Below, in pieces: positions 12,040-24,327 of a stretch of 64,000 bases of DNA. Each line of letters starts with the position of its first letter. The first letter of the stretch is position 1. The DNA comes from Metridium senile (lineage: Eukaryota; Cnidaria; Anthozoa; Actiniaria; Metridiidae), in assembly GCA_949775045.1 (NCBI GenBank), contig OX459103.1, positions 765,501 through 829,500 of the forward strand. The letters are read 5' to 3'. The position numbers were made by a program, and so were the translations under genes. The notes under the pieces are model-generated. The model worked only from the letters and a program-made list of their open reading frames with translations. It was not told the origin of the DNA and ran no database searches.

Positions 12040-12645
12040 TTAAAATAACGAAAAATGGTATAGTTTTGCCAACGATAGCCGGGGAATTTCACGTTAACTT
12101 CGCCAGCATTATTTTACAATATCTTATAGGACTGAATTAGAATGGAGCTAATCGTTTAAAATTACGAAAAATGGTATAGTTTTTCCAACGATAGCCGGGG
12201 AATTTCACGTTAACTTCGCCAGCATTATGTTACAATATTTTATAGTACTATATACCAGGACATATTCAACTCTGAATATTATATGGGAATAGGACAGAAT
12301 GAAGAAGGAACCAATCGTTTGAATTTATGAAAAATGGAAGTTATTCTAACCATAGCCGGGGAATTTCACGTTAACTTCGCCAGCATTATGTTACAATATC
12401 CTATAGTACTATATACCAGGACATATTCAACGCTGAATATTATATGGGAATAGGACAGAATGAGGAAAGAACTAATCGTTTAAAATTATGAAACATAGTA
12501 TAGTTTTTCCAACGATAGCCGAGGAATTCACGTTAACTTCGCAAGCATTATGTTACAATATCCTATAGTACTATATACCAGGACATATTCAACTCTGAAT
12601 ATTATATGGGAATAGGACTGAATTAGAATGGAACTAATCGTTTAA
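12040..12645. repeat. Tandem repeat, ~162-bp unit, four copies (one of 116 bp)
   Basis: ATAGCCGGGGAATTTCACGT occurs at 12075, 12191 and 12352 and in altered form at 12515. It is followed each time by TTCGCCAGCATTATGTTACA and by an AATCGTTTAAAATTATGAAA-like segment. The first interval is short because of an internal deletion. Confidence 0.88.
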
Positions 12646-12837
12646 AATAATGAAAAATGCATTCTGTCGATATTCCGACGATAGGAAATTTAATGTTAAT
12701 CAACAATGTTTTGATATAGTTTTTCTTCGAGTCGTATAAACATACCATAAGTTGAATGTCAATGAAAATTGTAACTTAAACAAATCGATAATGAGAATTT
12801 ACATCATTATCTCAATTAAATATTCCATTTTAAATAT

Positions 12838-13310
12838 CAACAACACTTGTGATGCGACAAACATTTAGTTAACCGCTAAAGGCTTTATATGAAGAACGGG
12901 GATTATATATATAAGATTGAACACTAGATAGTGGCACTAAGGAATCGGGAATTAGAGGAAGTTCCATGACTGTACAAACAACTCATCATCAACAACAGTT
13001 GTGATGCAAAAAACATTTAGTTAACCGCTATTATAAAAGGCTTTATATGTAGAACGTGGATTATATATATAAGATTGAACACTAGATAGTGGCACTAAGA
13101 AAACAGTTTGAAATCGGGGATCACAGGAATTTCCATGACTGTACAAACAACTCATCATCAACAACAGTTGTGATGCAAAAAACGTTTAGTTAACCACTAA
13201 AGGCTTTATATGTAGAACGTGGATTATATATATATAAGATTGAACACAATATAGTGACACTAAGGAATCGGGAATTACAGGAATTTCCATGACTGCACAA
13301 ACACAGCATT
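12838..13310. repeat. Tandem repeat, ~160-bp unit, three copies
   Basis: Units start with CAACAACAGTTGTGATGCAA and contain TTTAGTTAACCGCTA, the GATTATATATATAAGATTG segment and TTTCCATGACTGTACAAAC. Copies begin near 12838, 12990 and 13158. Confidence 0.88.
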
Positions 13311-13534
13311 ATTGCTAAATGTGATGGCAACTTACACTCAAGAACTCGATAAGTAATCCTAATTTAAACTTTGCCGATAAATTAAAAATGAAATCTATAT
13401 AACCGATGATCATGAAGCAGTATTCGATGGATAAGATATCTTTCAAGGAAAGTTAACACGAAAAGATCAAATGATTATAATACAGGATCTATACGAAATT
13501 CAACTTGTAATAAATTCTGACAGTGAACGTCTGG

Positions 13535-13612
13535 TTTACTATACATAATTTACAATTGTAAACTTAATGGAAAATATAGCCCGTACCCTAATAAAGATTG
13601 ATTGATTGATTC
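13535..13612 (+). mobile_element. 3' tail of a truncated LINE or SINE
   Basis: AATAAAGATTGATTGATTGA directly after a short GC-richer segment is a typical retroelement 3' end with a short tandem tail. Nothing upstream can be assigned to the element. Confidence 0.4.
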
Positions 13613-14165
13613 AACTAGTGAAGGCTGTGTCGTTGTTTCATATATACGATAGCCTATAAAAAGAAACACCCTGAAAAATGACTATTTTCTGGCTTTATTT
13701 TGAGTGGGAGTTATATAAAAAGAAACACCCTGAATGATAATTTTCTGTTTATAGGCTGTGTAAGTGTTTTTATATATACGATACCCTATAAAAAGAAATA
13801 CCGTAAAAAATGATAATGTTCTGGCTTTAGGCTGAGTGGGTGTTTCATACTGATACGATAGCCTAAAAGAAATATCGTAACAAATGACTATATCCTGGCT
13901 CTAGGCTAAGTGGGTGCCTATAAAAAGAAACATCGTGAAAAATGATAATGATCTGGCTTTAGGCTGAGTGGGTGTTTCATACTGATACGATAGCCTAAAA
14001 GAAATATAGTAACAAATGACTATATCCTGGCTCTAGGCTAAGTGGGTGCCTATAAAAAGAAACACCGTGAAAAATGATAATGTTCTGGCTTTAGGCTGAG
14101 TGGGTGATTCATATATATATACGATAGCCTATAAAAAGAAACACCGTCGCACCGTAAAAAATTAA
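13612..14165. repeat. Tandem repeat, compound unit of ~60-130 bp
   Basis: CCTATAAAAAGAAACACCGT, TTCTGGCTTTAGGCTGAGTG and TTTCATACTGATACGATAGC alternate seven or more times. The composition (CACCGT, GATACGATAG) suggests distant kinship with the 95-bp satellite, though I cannot prove it. Confidence 0.8.
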
Positions 14166-14254
14166 TATGATGAATAACATAATAATGATAATTTTCTGGC
14201 GAGCTTCAGCTCTTCTTCGATGTTAAAGGGAAAAATAAGCATAATTTACATTGA

Positions 14255-14650
14255 TTGAGATAAATATTATCAAAGAACGTCAACTCTAGAAATAGAAACT
14301 CTAGAAATAAAAAACTCAAAAATGATCAAAAATAAGCAGAGCTTACATTGAGTTAAGATAAATATTATCAAACAACGTCAACTTCAGAAATAGAAAACTG
14401 AAAAACAAGCAAAAATAAGCAGAGCTTACATTGAGTTAAGATAAATATTATCAAACAACGTCAACTTCAGAAATAGAAAACTCAAAAACAAGCAAAAATA
14501 AGCAGAGTTTACATTGAGTTAAGATAAATATTATCAAACAACGTCAACTTCAGAAATAGAAAACTCAAAAACAAGCAAAAATAAGCAGAGTTTACATTGA
14601 GTTAAGATTAATATTATCAAAGAACGTCAACTTCAGAAATAGCTGTTAAA
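14255..14650. repeat. Tandem repeat, ~83-bp unit, about five copies
   Basis: Units carry AACGTCAACTTCAGAAATAG, then ACAAGCAAAAATAAGCAGAG and GTTAAGATAAATATTATCAA. Confidence 0.9.
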
Positions 14651-14849
14651 ATACACTGGATATAGGTATACCAGAAGGGTCTTGTCTTATTTGTATAGGG
14701 GATAAATACTCCTCGAAACTTCTTGATTTTATTTACTCATATATATTTTTTTACATCTTTTAACAATTTTTTACATTATATAAATTAATAACATTGAAGA
14801 AGAAAAATAATATGTTGAACTAATTTCTATCTATATTACATAGTAATAT

Positions 14850-15330
14850 AGACTATCACAATACTCGAAGGTATTAATATCTTAAGATTTGGGTTTAGAT
14901 AAATAATACGATGCAGGTTATACATTGGTGCATGGTTAGAACAAGAAAAAATAGGGGTTGCCATTTAAAAAAAACCGAGACACAAACAAAACAAACCGAA
15001 AAATCCATTTTAAAAAACATCAACGCAACCATCACGATACTCGAAGGTATTAATTTATTAAGATTTGGGTTTTAGATAAATGATGCGATGCAGGTTATAC
15101 ATTGGTGCATGGTGGAATAAGAAAAAAGGGTTGCCATTAAAAAAAAAAATCAAACAAAAAACAAACAAAAGAAACATAAAAAAACCCGAAAACTCCAGTT
15201 TAAAAATATCAAGGCAACCATCACGATACTCGGTTTTAATATATTGAGATTTGGGTTTAGATAAATGATACGATGCTGGTGGTCGAATAAGAATAGAATA
15301 AGGGGATGCCATTCAAAATCGAACACGTAA
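14850..15330. repeat. Three-copy repeat, ~180-bp unit
   Basis: TCACAATACTCGAAGGTATT followed by TAAGATTTGGGTTTAGATAA and GATGCAGGTTATACATTGG occurs at about 14855, 15032 and 15222. Copies differ by poly-A and small indels. The 84-codon minus-strand frame here is a by-product. Confidence 0.85.
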
Positions 15331-15540
15331 TAACATGTTAATATGCCTTCAGATGTTTAAAATATTAATCATTCTGTACAAAAAATTCTCTTAAAAATGA
15401 TTTTGTTGATAGTTCTTTACAAAACTCGTCTGATTTCAATGCGACAATGAATCAGGTGTGTATAAGAGATATTAATTATGCAGTGAGTGCAAAGTTAACA
15501 ATTTGGAGAAGCTACATGTACACGTAGTACAGCATAGTTA

Positions 15541-15835
15541 GTACAGTTGTATATAGAATATAGTATTTAGAAGTATTTTTCTTGGGTACAGCATAGTTAG
15601 TAACTATGGGTACAGTTGTATATAGAATATAGTATTTAGAAGTATTTTTCTTGGGTACAGCATAGTTAGTAACTATGGGTACAGTTGTATATAGAATATA
15701 GTATTTAGAAGTATTTTTCTTGGGTACAGCATAGTTAGTAACTATGGGTACAGTTGTATATAGAATATAGTATTTAGAAGTATTTTTCTTGGGTACAGCA
15801 TAGTTAGTAACTATGGGTACAGTTGTATATAGAGT
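15541..15835. repeat. 69-bp tandem repeat, four full copies plus a partial
   Basis: GTACAGTTGTATATAGAATA recurs every 69 bp from 15541, nearly without divergence, indicating recent expansion. Confidence 0.95.
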
Positions 15836-15926
15836 ATTGGGATGAGCGAAATATTAACTGGGTACTTCAAAGCAAACCTTAAACGTTATATGCACATCAT
15901 ACGATCAGATTGCTTGAAGTCATATA

Positions 15927-16232
15927 CAGTGGTACCTCTATAGAGCGGTCACCCTCGGGACTTTCAAAAGTGGCCGCTTAATATAGGTTGGCCGCTGAAT
16001 AGAGGTATAGAATACTGTATAGGAATAGATTTGGGACTTTTTATTGTGGCCGCCTAATAGAGGGTGACCGCTTAATAGAGGTATAGAATACTGTATAGGA
16101 ATAGATTTGGGACTTTTTATTGTGGCCGCCTAATAGAGGGTGACCGCTTTATAGAGGTATAGAATACTGTTTAGGAATAGATTTGGGACTTTTTATTGTG
16201 GCCGCCTAATAGAGGGTGACCGCTTACCACTG
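15927..16232. mobile_element. MITE with CAGTGGTA ends and TA duplication, internal ~76-bp repeats
   Basis: The left end CAGTGGTACCTCTATAGAGC and the inverted right end CAGTGGTAAGCGGTCACC are each flanked by TA (15925-15926, 16233-16234). TA duplication with CAGTGGTAC-type ends fits Tc1/mariner-pogo MITEs. Inside, a unit containing GGCCGCCTAATAGAGGGTGA is repeated three times. A relative is at 30.0-30.17 kb. Confidence 0.75.
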
Positions 16233-16235
16233 TAG

Positions 16236-16860
16236 AGCAAATGAAATATACTGCACCAATAAAATATATATATTGTCGTTGTCATGGTAATAATGATAAT
16301 TTATAAGACTTATATACTGCGCAATTATCAATAAGAAATGTTCAATTGCGCATAAACCATAAGGTAAACCAAATGAAACATATAGGTGCAAACGCCTTGA
16401 ATGAGGACAGAACGTCTTAAAACTGAAATGAATTCGACATTTTGGATGCATATGGTTTTCAACTACGTTTTAATTAAACATAACAACCAAACTTTCGGAC
16501 AAATTGTCCATCTTCGACATTATTGAAATTTGTTTGCTGGCTGTAATACATGTCCATTTTCATAACAGATCCGGCTCCCTAATTATGCTATACATCGTTG
16601 TTATTAGTCTTTTCAGCGTACAGAATGCGTTGTTAAGGACTGAGCCATCTTAACTTAAAAGAAAGTCATTACTTACAGATGGTTCGCACCTTAGTAGGTT
16701 GTCTATAATAATGGTAATAATTTACAGTGACAATTTATAAGAATTTAATAATTATAATGCGCAAAATACATAGATATGATCTAATGCGGACGTTAGTAGG
16801 TTGGGCGAAGGAAAATGGTAATATAATTTACAGTAATTAACCATTTATAATAATATTATA
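16236..16860. other. Non-coding stretch
   Basis: Nothing recognisable except a repeated AATGGTAATAATTTACAGT-like segment near 16710 and 16815. Confidence 0.5.
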
Positions 16861-16865
16861 CCATT

Positions 16866-16871
16866 CTTCTT

Positions 16872-16902
<31 letters not shown>

Positions 16903-16930
16903 TTTATTTTTATTATTATTATTATTATTT
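16866..16930. repeat. (TTC)n followed by (ATT)n microsatellite
   Basis: About eleven TTC units, then short ATT units. On the minus strand this lies just 3' of the LINE fragment at 16984-17254 and includes its AAT-rich tail. Confidence 0.9.
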
Positions 16931-16983
16931 CACAAACAATCATTTACAATAAATGTTGCTGGTAGCTTATTTCAGCCCAAGAT

Positions 16984-17254
16984 CTAACCCGATCCTGAGA
17001 GCTGAAGCACTTTTCTTAATATGTGAGCTGTCCCTAGAAGTACAGATTTCTGAATGTCTATGATGCTTATCTTTTCTAAATCTAGTCTATTCAATTGGTC
17101 TTTGAATTGCTTTGAAATGGCCCCTAACGAACCTATAACAATTGGTATTGTCATTGTTTTCTTTTTCCAAAGCCTTTCTAACTCTATTCTTAGTTCTTGG
17201 TACTTGTCGATCTTCTCCTTTTCTTTCTCATTAACCCTGTGGTCCGCTGGTATT
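16984..17254 (-). pseudogene. C-terminal fragment of a non-LTR retrotransposon protein, possibly Dong/R4-like
   Basis: About 90 minus-strand residues end at a TAG at 16984-16986. The fragment contains EKEKEKIDKYQELRIELERL, then PIVIGSLGAISKQF, and near the end LLGTAHILRKVLQL. I associate this block with the extreme C-terminus of LINE proteins that carry a restriction-like endonuclease; the clade is from memory and unverified. The 3'UTR continues to an AAT-rich tail at ~16905-16929. The upstream side is a ~950-bp ATT array, so the copy is severely 5'-truncated. Elements of the Dong type are known to target TAA repeats, which would fit the flanks. Confidence 0.6.
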
Positions 17255-18203
<949 letters not shown>

Positions 18204-18605
18204 CTTATAATGCGTAAAATACATATGTATATGATCTAATGCACAAAAGACACAAAAGATACTTGAACCGTGAACACTTTTTAGATAATTATTTTCTGCT
18301 TATTCTACTGCTTCAAAACCTCTTAAAAGCTAGGAAGCAGTGAGTTTAAATACACTGAGTGTTCATAATAAATCGTATTTCTAATGTATTTCTATATATA
18401 TTTTTAAGAAGAAAAAAACTTAATATAGTCTTCGTTTTTTTTTGTAGATTAGGACATATTTTATAATTTTTATACCTTCATCAATGCTATCTATTAATTA
18501 TCATTATTATTTATTTCTTTTTTCCTGTATATATTAGATCGTAAAAGCATTGAAATTTTTAAATGCGTTTTAAGAAAAAATCTATTGTTATTGTTATTAT
18601 TCGCT
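18204..18605. other. AT-rich spacer
   Basis: No gene or repeat end recognised. A segment near 18290-18370 (TTCTACTGCTTCAAAACCTC, then TAAATACACT.AGTGTTCATAATAAAT) has a diverged second copy near 20385-20465. Confidence 0.5.
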
Positions 18606-18611
18606 CAAGGG

Positions 18612-19105
18612 ATAGAAAAAATATCCATGCTAAAAATATCCATGGTAAAAAATATCAATGGTAAAAAATATCCATGATGGTAAAAAATATCCATGGTAAA
18701 AAATATCCATGGTAAAAAATATCCATGGTAAAAAATATCCATGATGGTAAAAAATATCCATGGTAAAAAATATCCATGATGGTAAAAAATATCCATGGTA
18801 AAAAATATCCATGGTAAAAAATATCCATGGTAAAAAATATCCATGGTAAAAAATATCCATGGTAAAAAATATCCATGGTAAAAAATATCCATGATGGTAA
18901 AAAATATCCATGGTAAAAAATATCCATGATGGTAAAAAATATCCATGGTAAAAAATATCCATGATGGTAAAAAATATCCATGGTAAAAAATGTCCATGAT
19001 GGTAAAAAATATCCATGGTAAAAAATCTCCATGGTAAAAAATATCCATGGTAAAAAATATCCATGGTAAAAAATCTCCATGGTAAAAAATCTCCATGGTA
19101 AAAAT
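18612..19105. repeat. 16/19-bp minisatellite, about 30 copies
   Basis: ATCCATGGTAAAAAAT alternates with ATCCATGATGGTAAAAAAT, the longer form having a GAT insertion. All three minus-strand frames stay open and give a YHGYFLPWIFFTMDIF-type repeat, as expected for a unit with no stop codon. There is no sign of a gene. Confidence 0.95.
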
Positions 19106-19685
19106 ATCGATCCATCCACTAAGCTGTCCATGGTTTGGTGTCGTCACTGTAAAAGGTTCGACTCGTTCTTATAATTGCGATGGAAGCAGTTCCAAGCACC
19201 ACTTAGATATAAGTTTATTGTCGCTAAGTGATACACAAGTGGCTTTTTATTAAATGTACGCGATCTTTCACCAATGGGATGGGGAAGAAATTACCTTCAG
19301 CTGGAAGTGGTCGATTTTTATCTAGAAAACAAGATAAAACATTCCAACTAATAAGGAATTGAGAAGTAAATTTCTTATCATTTTTATTCATGATATGAAA
19401 CGTGTGGGGTGTACTGCTAGGTGCGGAAGTAAACATTAATTAATTAACTTGTTTATAAGTTTTGACGAATTGGAAAATTCAGAATGTGCTTTAAGTACCG
19501 CCTAATAGTCGATAACGATCGCATACACTTGTGTGTGACGTCGTTCAAGAGGCCATTTTTTAAATGGAAACAAATTAAAAGCATACATCCAATTAAAAAC
19601 ATGTCAAGGCGACGGGTCATGTTAAACTTTTAAAAAGGTTGTGCAGGGACAAGTAATCCCAAGTAGAAAAAGAATTATAGCATAC
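19106..19685. other. Non-coding stretch
   Basis: No supported features; the minus-strand frame at 19224-19436 has no recognisable domain. Confidence 0.45.
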
Positions 19686-19689
19686 ATCT

Positions 19690-20170
19690 ATTTCAAAAAG
19701 GTTGTTCATGGCGATAGGTCATTCCATGACAGAAAGGAATTATAGGCATACACCTATTTCAAGAAGGTTGTCCAAGTCGATAGGTCATTCTAAGATGGAA
19801 TGGAATTATAGGCATACACCTATTTCAAAAAGGTTGTCCAAGTCGATAGGTCATTCTAAGATGGAATGGAATTATAGGCATACACCTATTTCAAAAAGGT
19901 TGTCCAAGGATATAGGCCATTCCAAGACGGAAAGGAATTATAGGCATACACCTATTTCAAAAAGGTTGTCCAAAGAGAAGTCATTCTAAGAAATAAACGA
20001 AGTAAAGGCATACATCTATTTCAAAACGAAAAGTCATTCTAAGAAAGAAACGACAACCTTTTTAAATTTGAAATAGGTGTATGCCTTTTTACTTCGGAAG
20101 TAAAAAGGAAATCACCTATTTCAAAAAGGTTGTCCAAAGAGAAGTCATCCCAAGACGAAAAATAATTATA
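19690..20170. repeat. 66-bp tandem repeat with decayed and inverted 3' copies
   Basis: The unit GGCATACACCTATTTCAAAA-AGGTTGTCCAAG... is 66 bp, so one frame stays open for 95 codons (19702-19989) and repeats a 22-residue peptide. After 19990 the copies shorten, and one segment near 20050-20130 is inverted. No start context, splice signal or homologue suggests translation. Confidence 0.88.
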
Positions 20171-21540
20171 GACATACACCTTAGTCATTATATAAGACGG
20201 GAAAAAAATTAAAGGAATACACATTAGTCAGCCAAGGTACTTCAAAGAACTCGTCCACAGCAGTACTGCAGCACATGTGGTGATTAGTATTATGAAGAAA
20301 TTTAAACTCCTACGAGTGATATACATTCCGTACCAACTTTTTTTTTTTATTGTTACAGTGTGGACTTTCATGTTATTATTTTCTTAACCATCTACTACTT
20401 CAAAAACTCTCAAAATGAAGCATCGAGTTAAAATACACTAAGTGTTCATAATAAATTTTATTTCTAATCTATTCGCTCATGAATTAAAAAAAGGAACAAA
20501 AAAACTCAAAGTCAGGTTCACGGTCAGACTATCCTCAATGTAATAGTATTGTAAGTGGCATTTGGCAGCGAGTATTAAGTAAAGGCTAATATATAATAAT
20601 AACTAACCTACATGGAAATATAACATATAAAAAACTGTGACAAATATGCCAATTACCTGGAGTATATAATTAACACAGTTGGTACATATAATTTGATCAT
20701 AAAAGAAGGACCAACTTAACGTCTTGCTTATTTAATACTGATAATTAATAGGTTTGAAATGTCAATTTAGATTACATTTTAATAAATCATCATACAAGGA
20801 ACTCTAACCCTAGAAAATTGAGCAAAAGTATAGTTTTTACCTGAGAAAAATTACTGGAAACCAGCGGACCCAGTGTAAAGGAAAATAAGCTATCACTTGA
20901 AACAATTGAAAAGCCAAAACTTGACAGTTTTAGAGCAACAGCTGTCATATACCGTCTTTTATTTATATATTTTCTGTCTTGTTTTTATACTTCGTTATGA
21001 TTTTGCAAGTTAATAAATTGCAATGTAGAATTCATATCAGTTAAGCTACACTTTTTTTCATTACTCCTAATATTCTTTTTTTATTATACAGTCTAATGTC
21101 AATAACACTGTCAACAAAAAAAGGACATTAACACCATGTGAAATTCCATGTGACGCCACATAAGTTTCGCTCTAAATGCCCGATACTAGCATTAATTGTG
21201 CGCATAGATCTTATACTATATTCCGTGTTCACAGTCACCTAATTTAAAGATCCAAATTGTAATTTCAACTGCGGAAAACAATGTACAAAGAATCAAGTGT
21301 CGCTTGTTGTAGTGTTAATCTCTACCTTACGTAGGCAAGGTTAATTACATTGACTGTACTATTCTATATTTACTCTTTATTAATATCAAATATACCAAGC
21401 ACCTTTTCCCGAAACGAATGTTATTAAAATCTACAACAATTATTACATAAGTTTTATGCTTAAATTACGTCCAATAGACGCGCATCAAGATATATGTTAT
21501 CAATTTTTTATGCGCAATGACGCAGATGTTTATAGCCATT
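20171..21540. other. Non-coding stretch
   Basis: I see no gene or clear transposon. AT-rich unique-looking sequence with short poly-T tracts. Confidence 0.5.
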
Positions 21541-21541
21541 T

Positions 21542-21629
21542 ATATATATATAAACAATAGCGGCTCAATATCATACGTATTACACCTCCAAGTATAGGAA
21601 CATTGCTAGAGTACCATAACCTCGCTTAA
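21542..21629 (+). promoter_or_regulatory. Candidate TATA box and non-coding first exon for ShK gene A
   Basis: TATATATATATAAAC at ~21540-21554 is followed about 75 bp later by a good donor, CTTAAG|GTATGT (junction at 21630/21631). The coding exon of gene A (24314 on) opens with its own splice acceptor and 14 untranslated bases, so an upstream non-coding exon is needed. This is the best candidate by motif. No transcript evidence. Confidence 0.35.
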
Positions 21630-21659
21630 GGTATGTCATTGTATTATAAGCCTGATCTT

Positions 21660-22300
21660 TCATGCTGTTCTTTATTTTGACCAACGAAAATTTAAGATTC
21701 CATGATTTGTTTTTTGTTTTTGTTTTACTTCTATATATACTGAGGCAATCATTTTTTTATTTCGTCTTTCGTCTTTCAAACTTCCTTCCTTCCTTCTTTG
21801 CTTTCATCCTTCGTTTCTTTGTTCGTTTCGCTCCTCCTTTCTTCTACATTTCACGTTTAGTTGTCCACGTATCTATCGGTTGATTTTTGATATTACTTCG
21901 TTTTTAAATCTATTCATTTTTTTTTTACTTCATTCATTCATTCATTTGTCCATCCAACAATTCATTCATTCATCTATTCATCTATTCGTCCATCCATTTG
22001 TTATTCTTCTATCCAACTATTAACTCACTCACTAAATCATCTATTCATTCATTCATACATCTGCCCAATCCATCATGCCAAATTTATCAATTTACTTACT
22101 CACTCAATAACCATCCATCAATCCACCCACCCATTCATCAACACATCCATCCATTCATCCACCCATTTATTTATTTATTTATTCATTAATTCACGCATTC
22201 ATTCATTCAAACGTTCATCCATCCACCCACCCATTCATTTATTCATTCATTCAACCATTCATCCAACCATTCACCTCGTTAGTTTTTCCTATATTCATAT
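21660..22300. repeat. Pyrimidine-rich and (CATT/CATC)n low-complexity region
   Basis: TTCCTTCCTTC-type sequence grades into ATTCATTCATCCATCC tetranucleotides. Frames across it are Ser/Phe/His/Pro low complexity. Confidence 0.9.
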
Positions 22301-23685
22301 TTTTGCTCATTTATTTGCAGCCAGGTTTAAATATTCTTATACCAACAAATTATTATTATTTTTATATTCATTTATAACATTCCCCCTTTATTTCATTATT
22401 ATGTTTATTTCTTGAATAATTCTTAAAAAGCAGAGTGCTTTTTATAAACTTGGGAAACACACTTGAACGTATTTAATCCTATTACACTCTAGCTATTTTT
22501 TTTTTACTTTTATACACCATATAATCAATAAATGCACTTTGTCTCACGGGTTTATGAAAACCATTCTCACGTACAGTAATACTAAGGTATTTATACGGTA
22601 ATAAAGGTACACTATGCGTGGACTATCGGTCGCCGAACGACTGTGCCTCATTTTAATCCTCAAGAGCTTCATCTTATCTTTGAAGATCTCCTTACTAACC
22701 CATAACAGCAAAATAATCTACCGTGATAAATCATTCATTATTCGGTCCTTTATTGAACTAAATAATAATTATTCTATTTTTAGTAATATCATGCATATTC
22801 TAGGTACGGTTTTAGTCATGCAATGTTATTAGAAACTATTTCAAAAATGTTTTGAATCGTCAATACTGGATAATAGTGCATGACCGAAATGCATTGTTGG
22901 TCTTAAAACAAAAGTACCAAATAGATGGATTTGCCTTTTATATATTTTGCGCATTTGATTATATATACATATAGACATATGTACGTCATATAAGTAATAA
23001 AGATGATAATTATAAATTTTTAATTTCTATTTTATAAATTATATATTAAAAGAACTTTCACGAATTTGTATATGACTGCAGCAATAGATTCAAGTGAAGG
23101 CAGGAGTGGATGAATGATTACATTCTGTTCTAATACATCTAGCATATAGTATTGAAGAAATAAAAAAGCGTGCGCTAGTCGTGTAAAGTAATAAAGGACG
23201 CGGGGATCGACAGAACACGAGAGGGTTGTTAAGAGAAGCAACACTTCAACCCTTAACACTTCTCGAGTGTTCTGATAAGTGCGTACAGGTGCTTTATAAC
23301 TGCAGACAACAAAGAAAGGAAGTCTTTTATAGCCTTAATCCGGATGCAACGCAGGCTAGTTTTCTATTTCTTTTATACAATATAAAATGAAATATTTGAT
23401 CAACATACAATTAACGCGCGTGCTGTGTGCTCTCAAAAAGCACGCGCCTCAACCAATCAGAATTCGTTATATTTCTTATACTTATCTGATAATATATTCT
23501 ATCAACCAACTGTCAACATGCGTCTACAACACAATGGGCGAGCGACTGTGTTTTGTATAATTGTATTAGGAGTCCTGCCATGACCGTGCAGAACACAAGG
23601 ATAATTAAATCATTTATCATGTTCTTAACATTTTTTACTGTTTTTTTTTCCCCCAAATGTATGCCTAACATGGAGCAATTGATAA
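22301..23685. other. Non-coding stretch with short palindromes
   Basis: No gene recognised. A hairpin near 23215-23275 (CACGAGAGGGTTG/CAACCCTTAACACTTCTCG) is the only clear structure. A 72-codon frame at 22614 starts with a hydrophobic stretch but lacks splice signals or a family. Confidence 0.4.
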
Positions 23686-23689
23686 TACT

Positions 23690-24313
23690 CCAAGGGACCT
23701 TATTAATGATGTACATTATCTCTAGGTACATTATTCGATATGGACAAACGATCAATCACAGTGTTTTTAGTGGTACTTAAGGCCCGTGCAAACGCACGCA
23801 ACATTGTTGGACCAACATGGTTGCTCCAACATGTTGGGCCCGTTTAAACACCATGTTGGATGATGTTTGATGAAACTCATCCAACATTTCTTTTGTTCTC
23901 GTGTTCAACAAACCGTATTTGGGTGCGTTTGCTCGGGCCTTTATAGTTGTATCGGCCCCCAAAGGAACATTATTAATGATGTACACTATTTCTAGGTACA
24001 TTATTCGATATGCACAAACGATCAATCACAGTGTTTTTAGTGGTACTTATGGTAGTATCGGCCCCCAAAGGGACATTATTAATGATGTCCATTATTTCTA
24101 GGTACATTATTCGATATGGACAAACGATCAATCACAGTGTTTTTAGTGGTACTTATGGTAGTATCGGCCCCCAAAGGGACATTATTAATGATGTCCATTA
24201 TTTCTAGGTACATTATTCGATATGGACAAACGATCAATCACAGTGTTTTTAGTGGTACTTATGGTAGTATCGGCCCCCAAAGGGACATTATTAATGATGT
24301 CCATTATTTCTAG
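23690..24313 (+). repeat. 106-bp tandem copies of the ShK gene A signal-peptide exon and its splice acceptor
   Basis: A unit consisting of intron end, acceptor TTATTTCTAG, 14 untranslated bases and the first ~18 codons of gene A is repeated head to tail. Initiator positions are 24010 (ATG changed in the adjacent codon), 24116 and 24222, with the functional copy at 24328. An older first copy at ~23690-23779 is split by a MITE. In each upstream copy the exon runs out after the signal peptide into the next unit, so only the last copy continues to a donor. Confidence 0.92.
23780..23940. mobile_element. Harbinger-type MITE inside the first signal-exon copy
   Basis: Ends AGGCCCGTGCAAACGCA and (inverted) AGGCCCGAGCAAACGCA, 161 bp, with TTA on both sides (23777-23779, 23941-23943). 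The neighbouring repeat units provide the empty site: GTAC-TTA-TGGTAG without the insert. The interior is rich in CAACATG and CATGTTGG palindromes. Confidence 0.85.
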
Positions 24314-24327
24314 GTACATTATTCGAT

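Noticed and set aside
18605..19147. 180-codon minus-strand frame with YHGYFLPWIFF-type repeats
   Set aside because: All three frames are open across the 16/19-bp minisatellite, so openness carries no coding signal.
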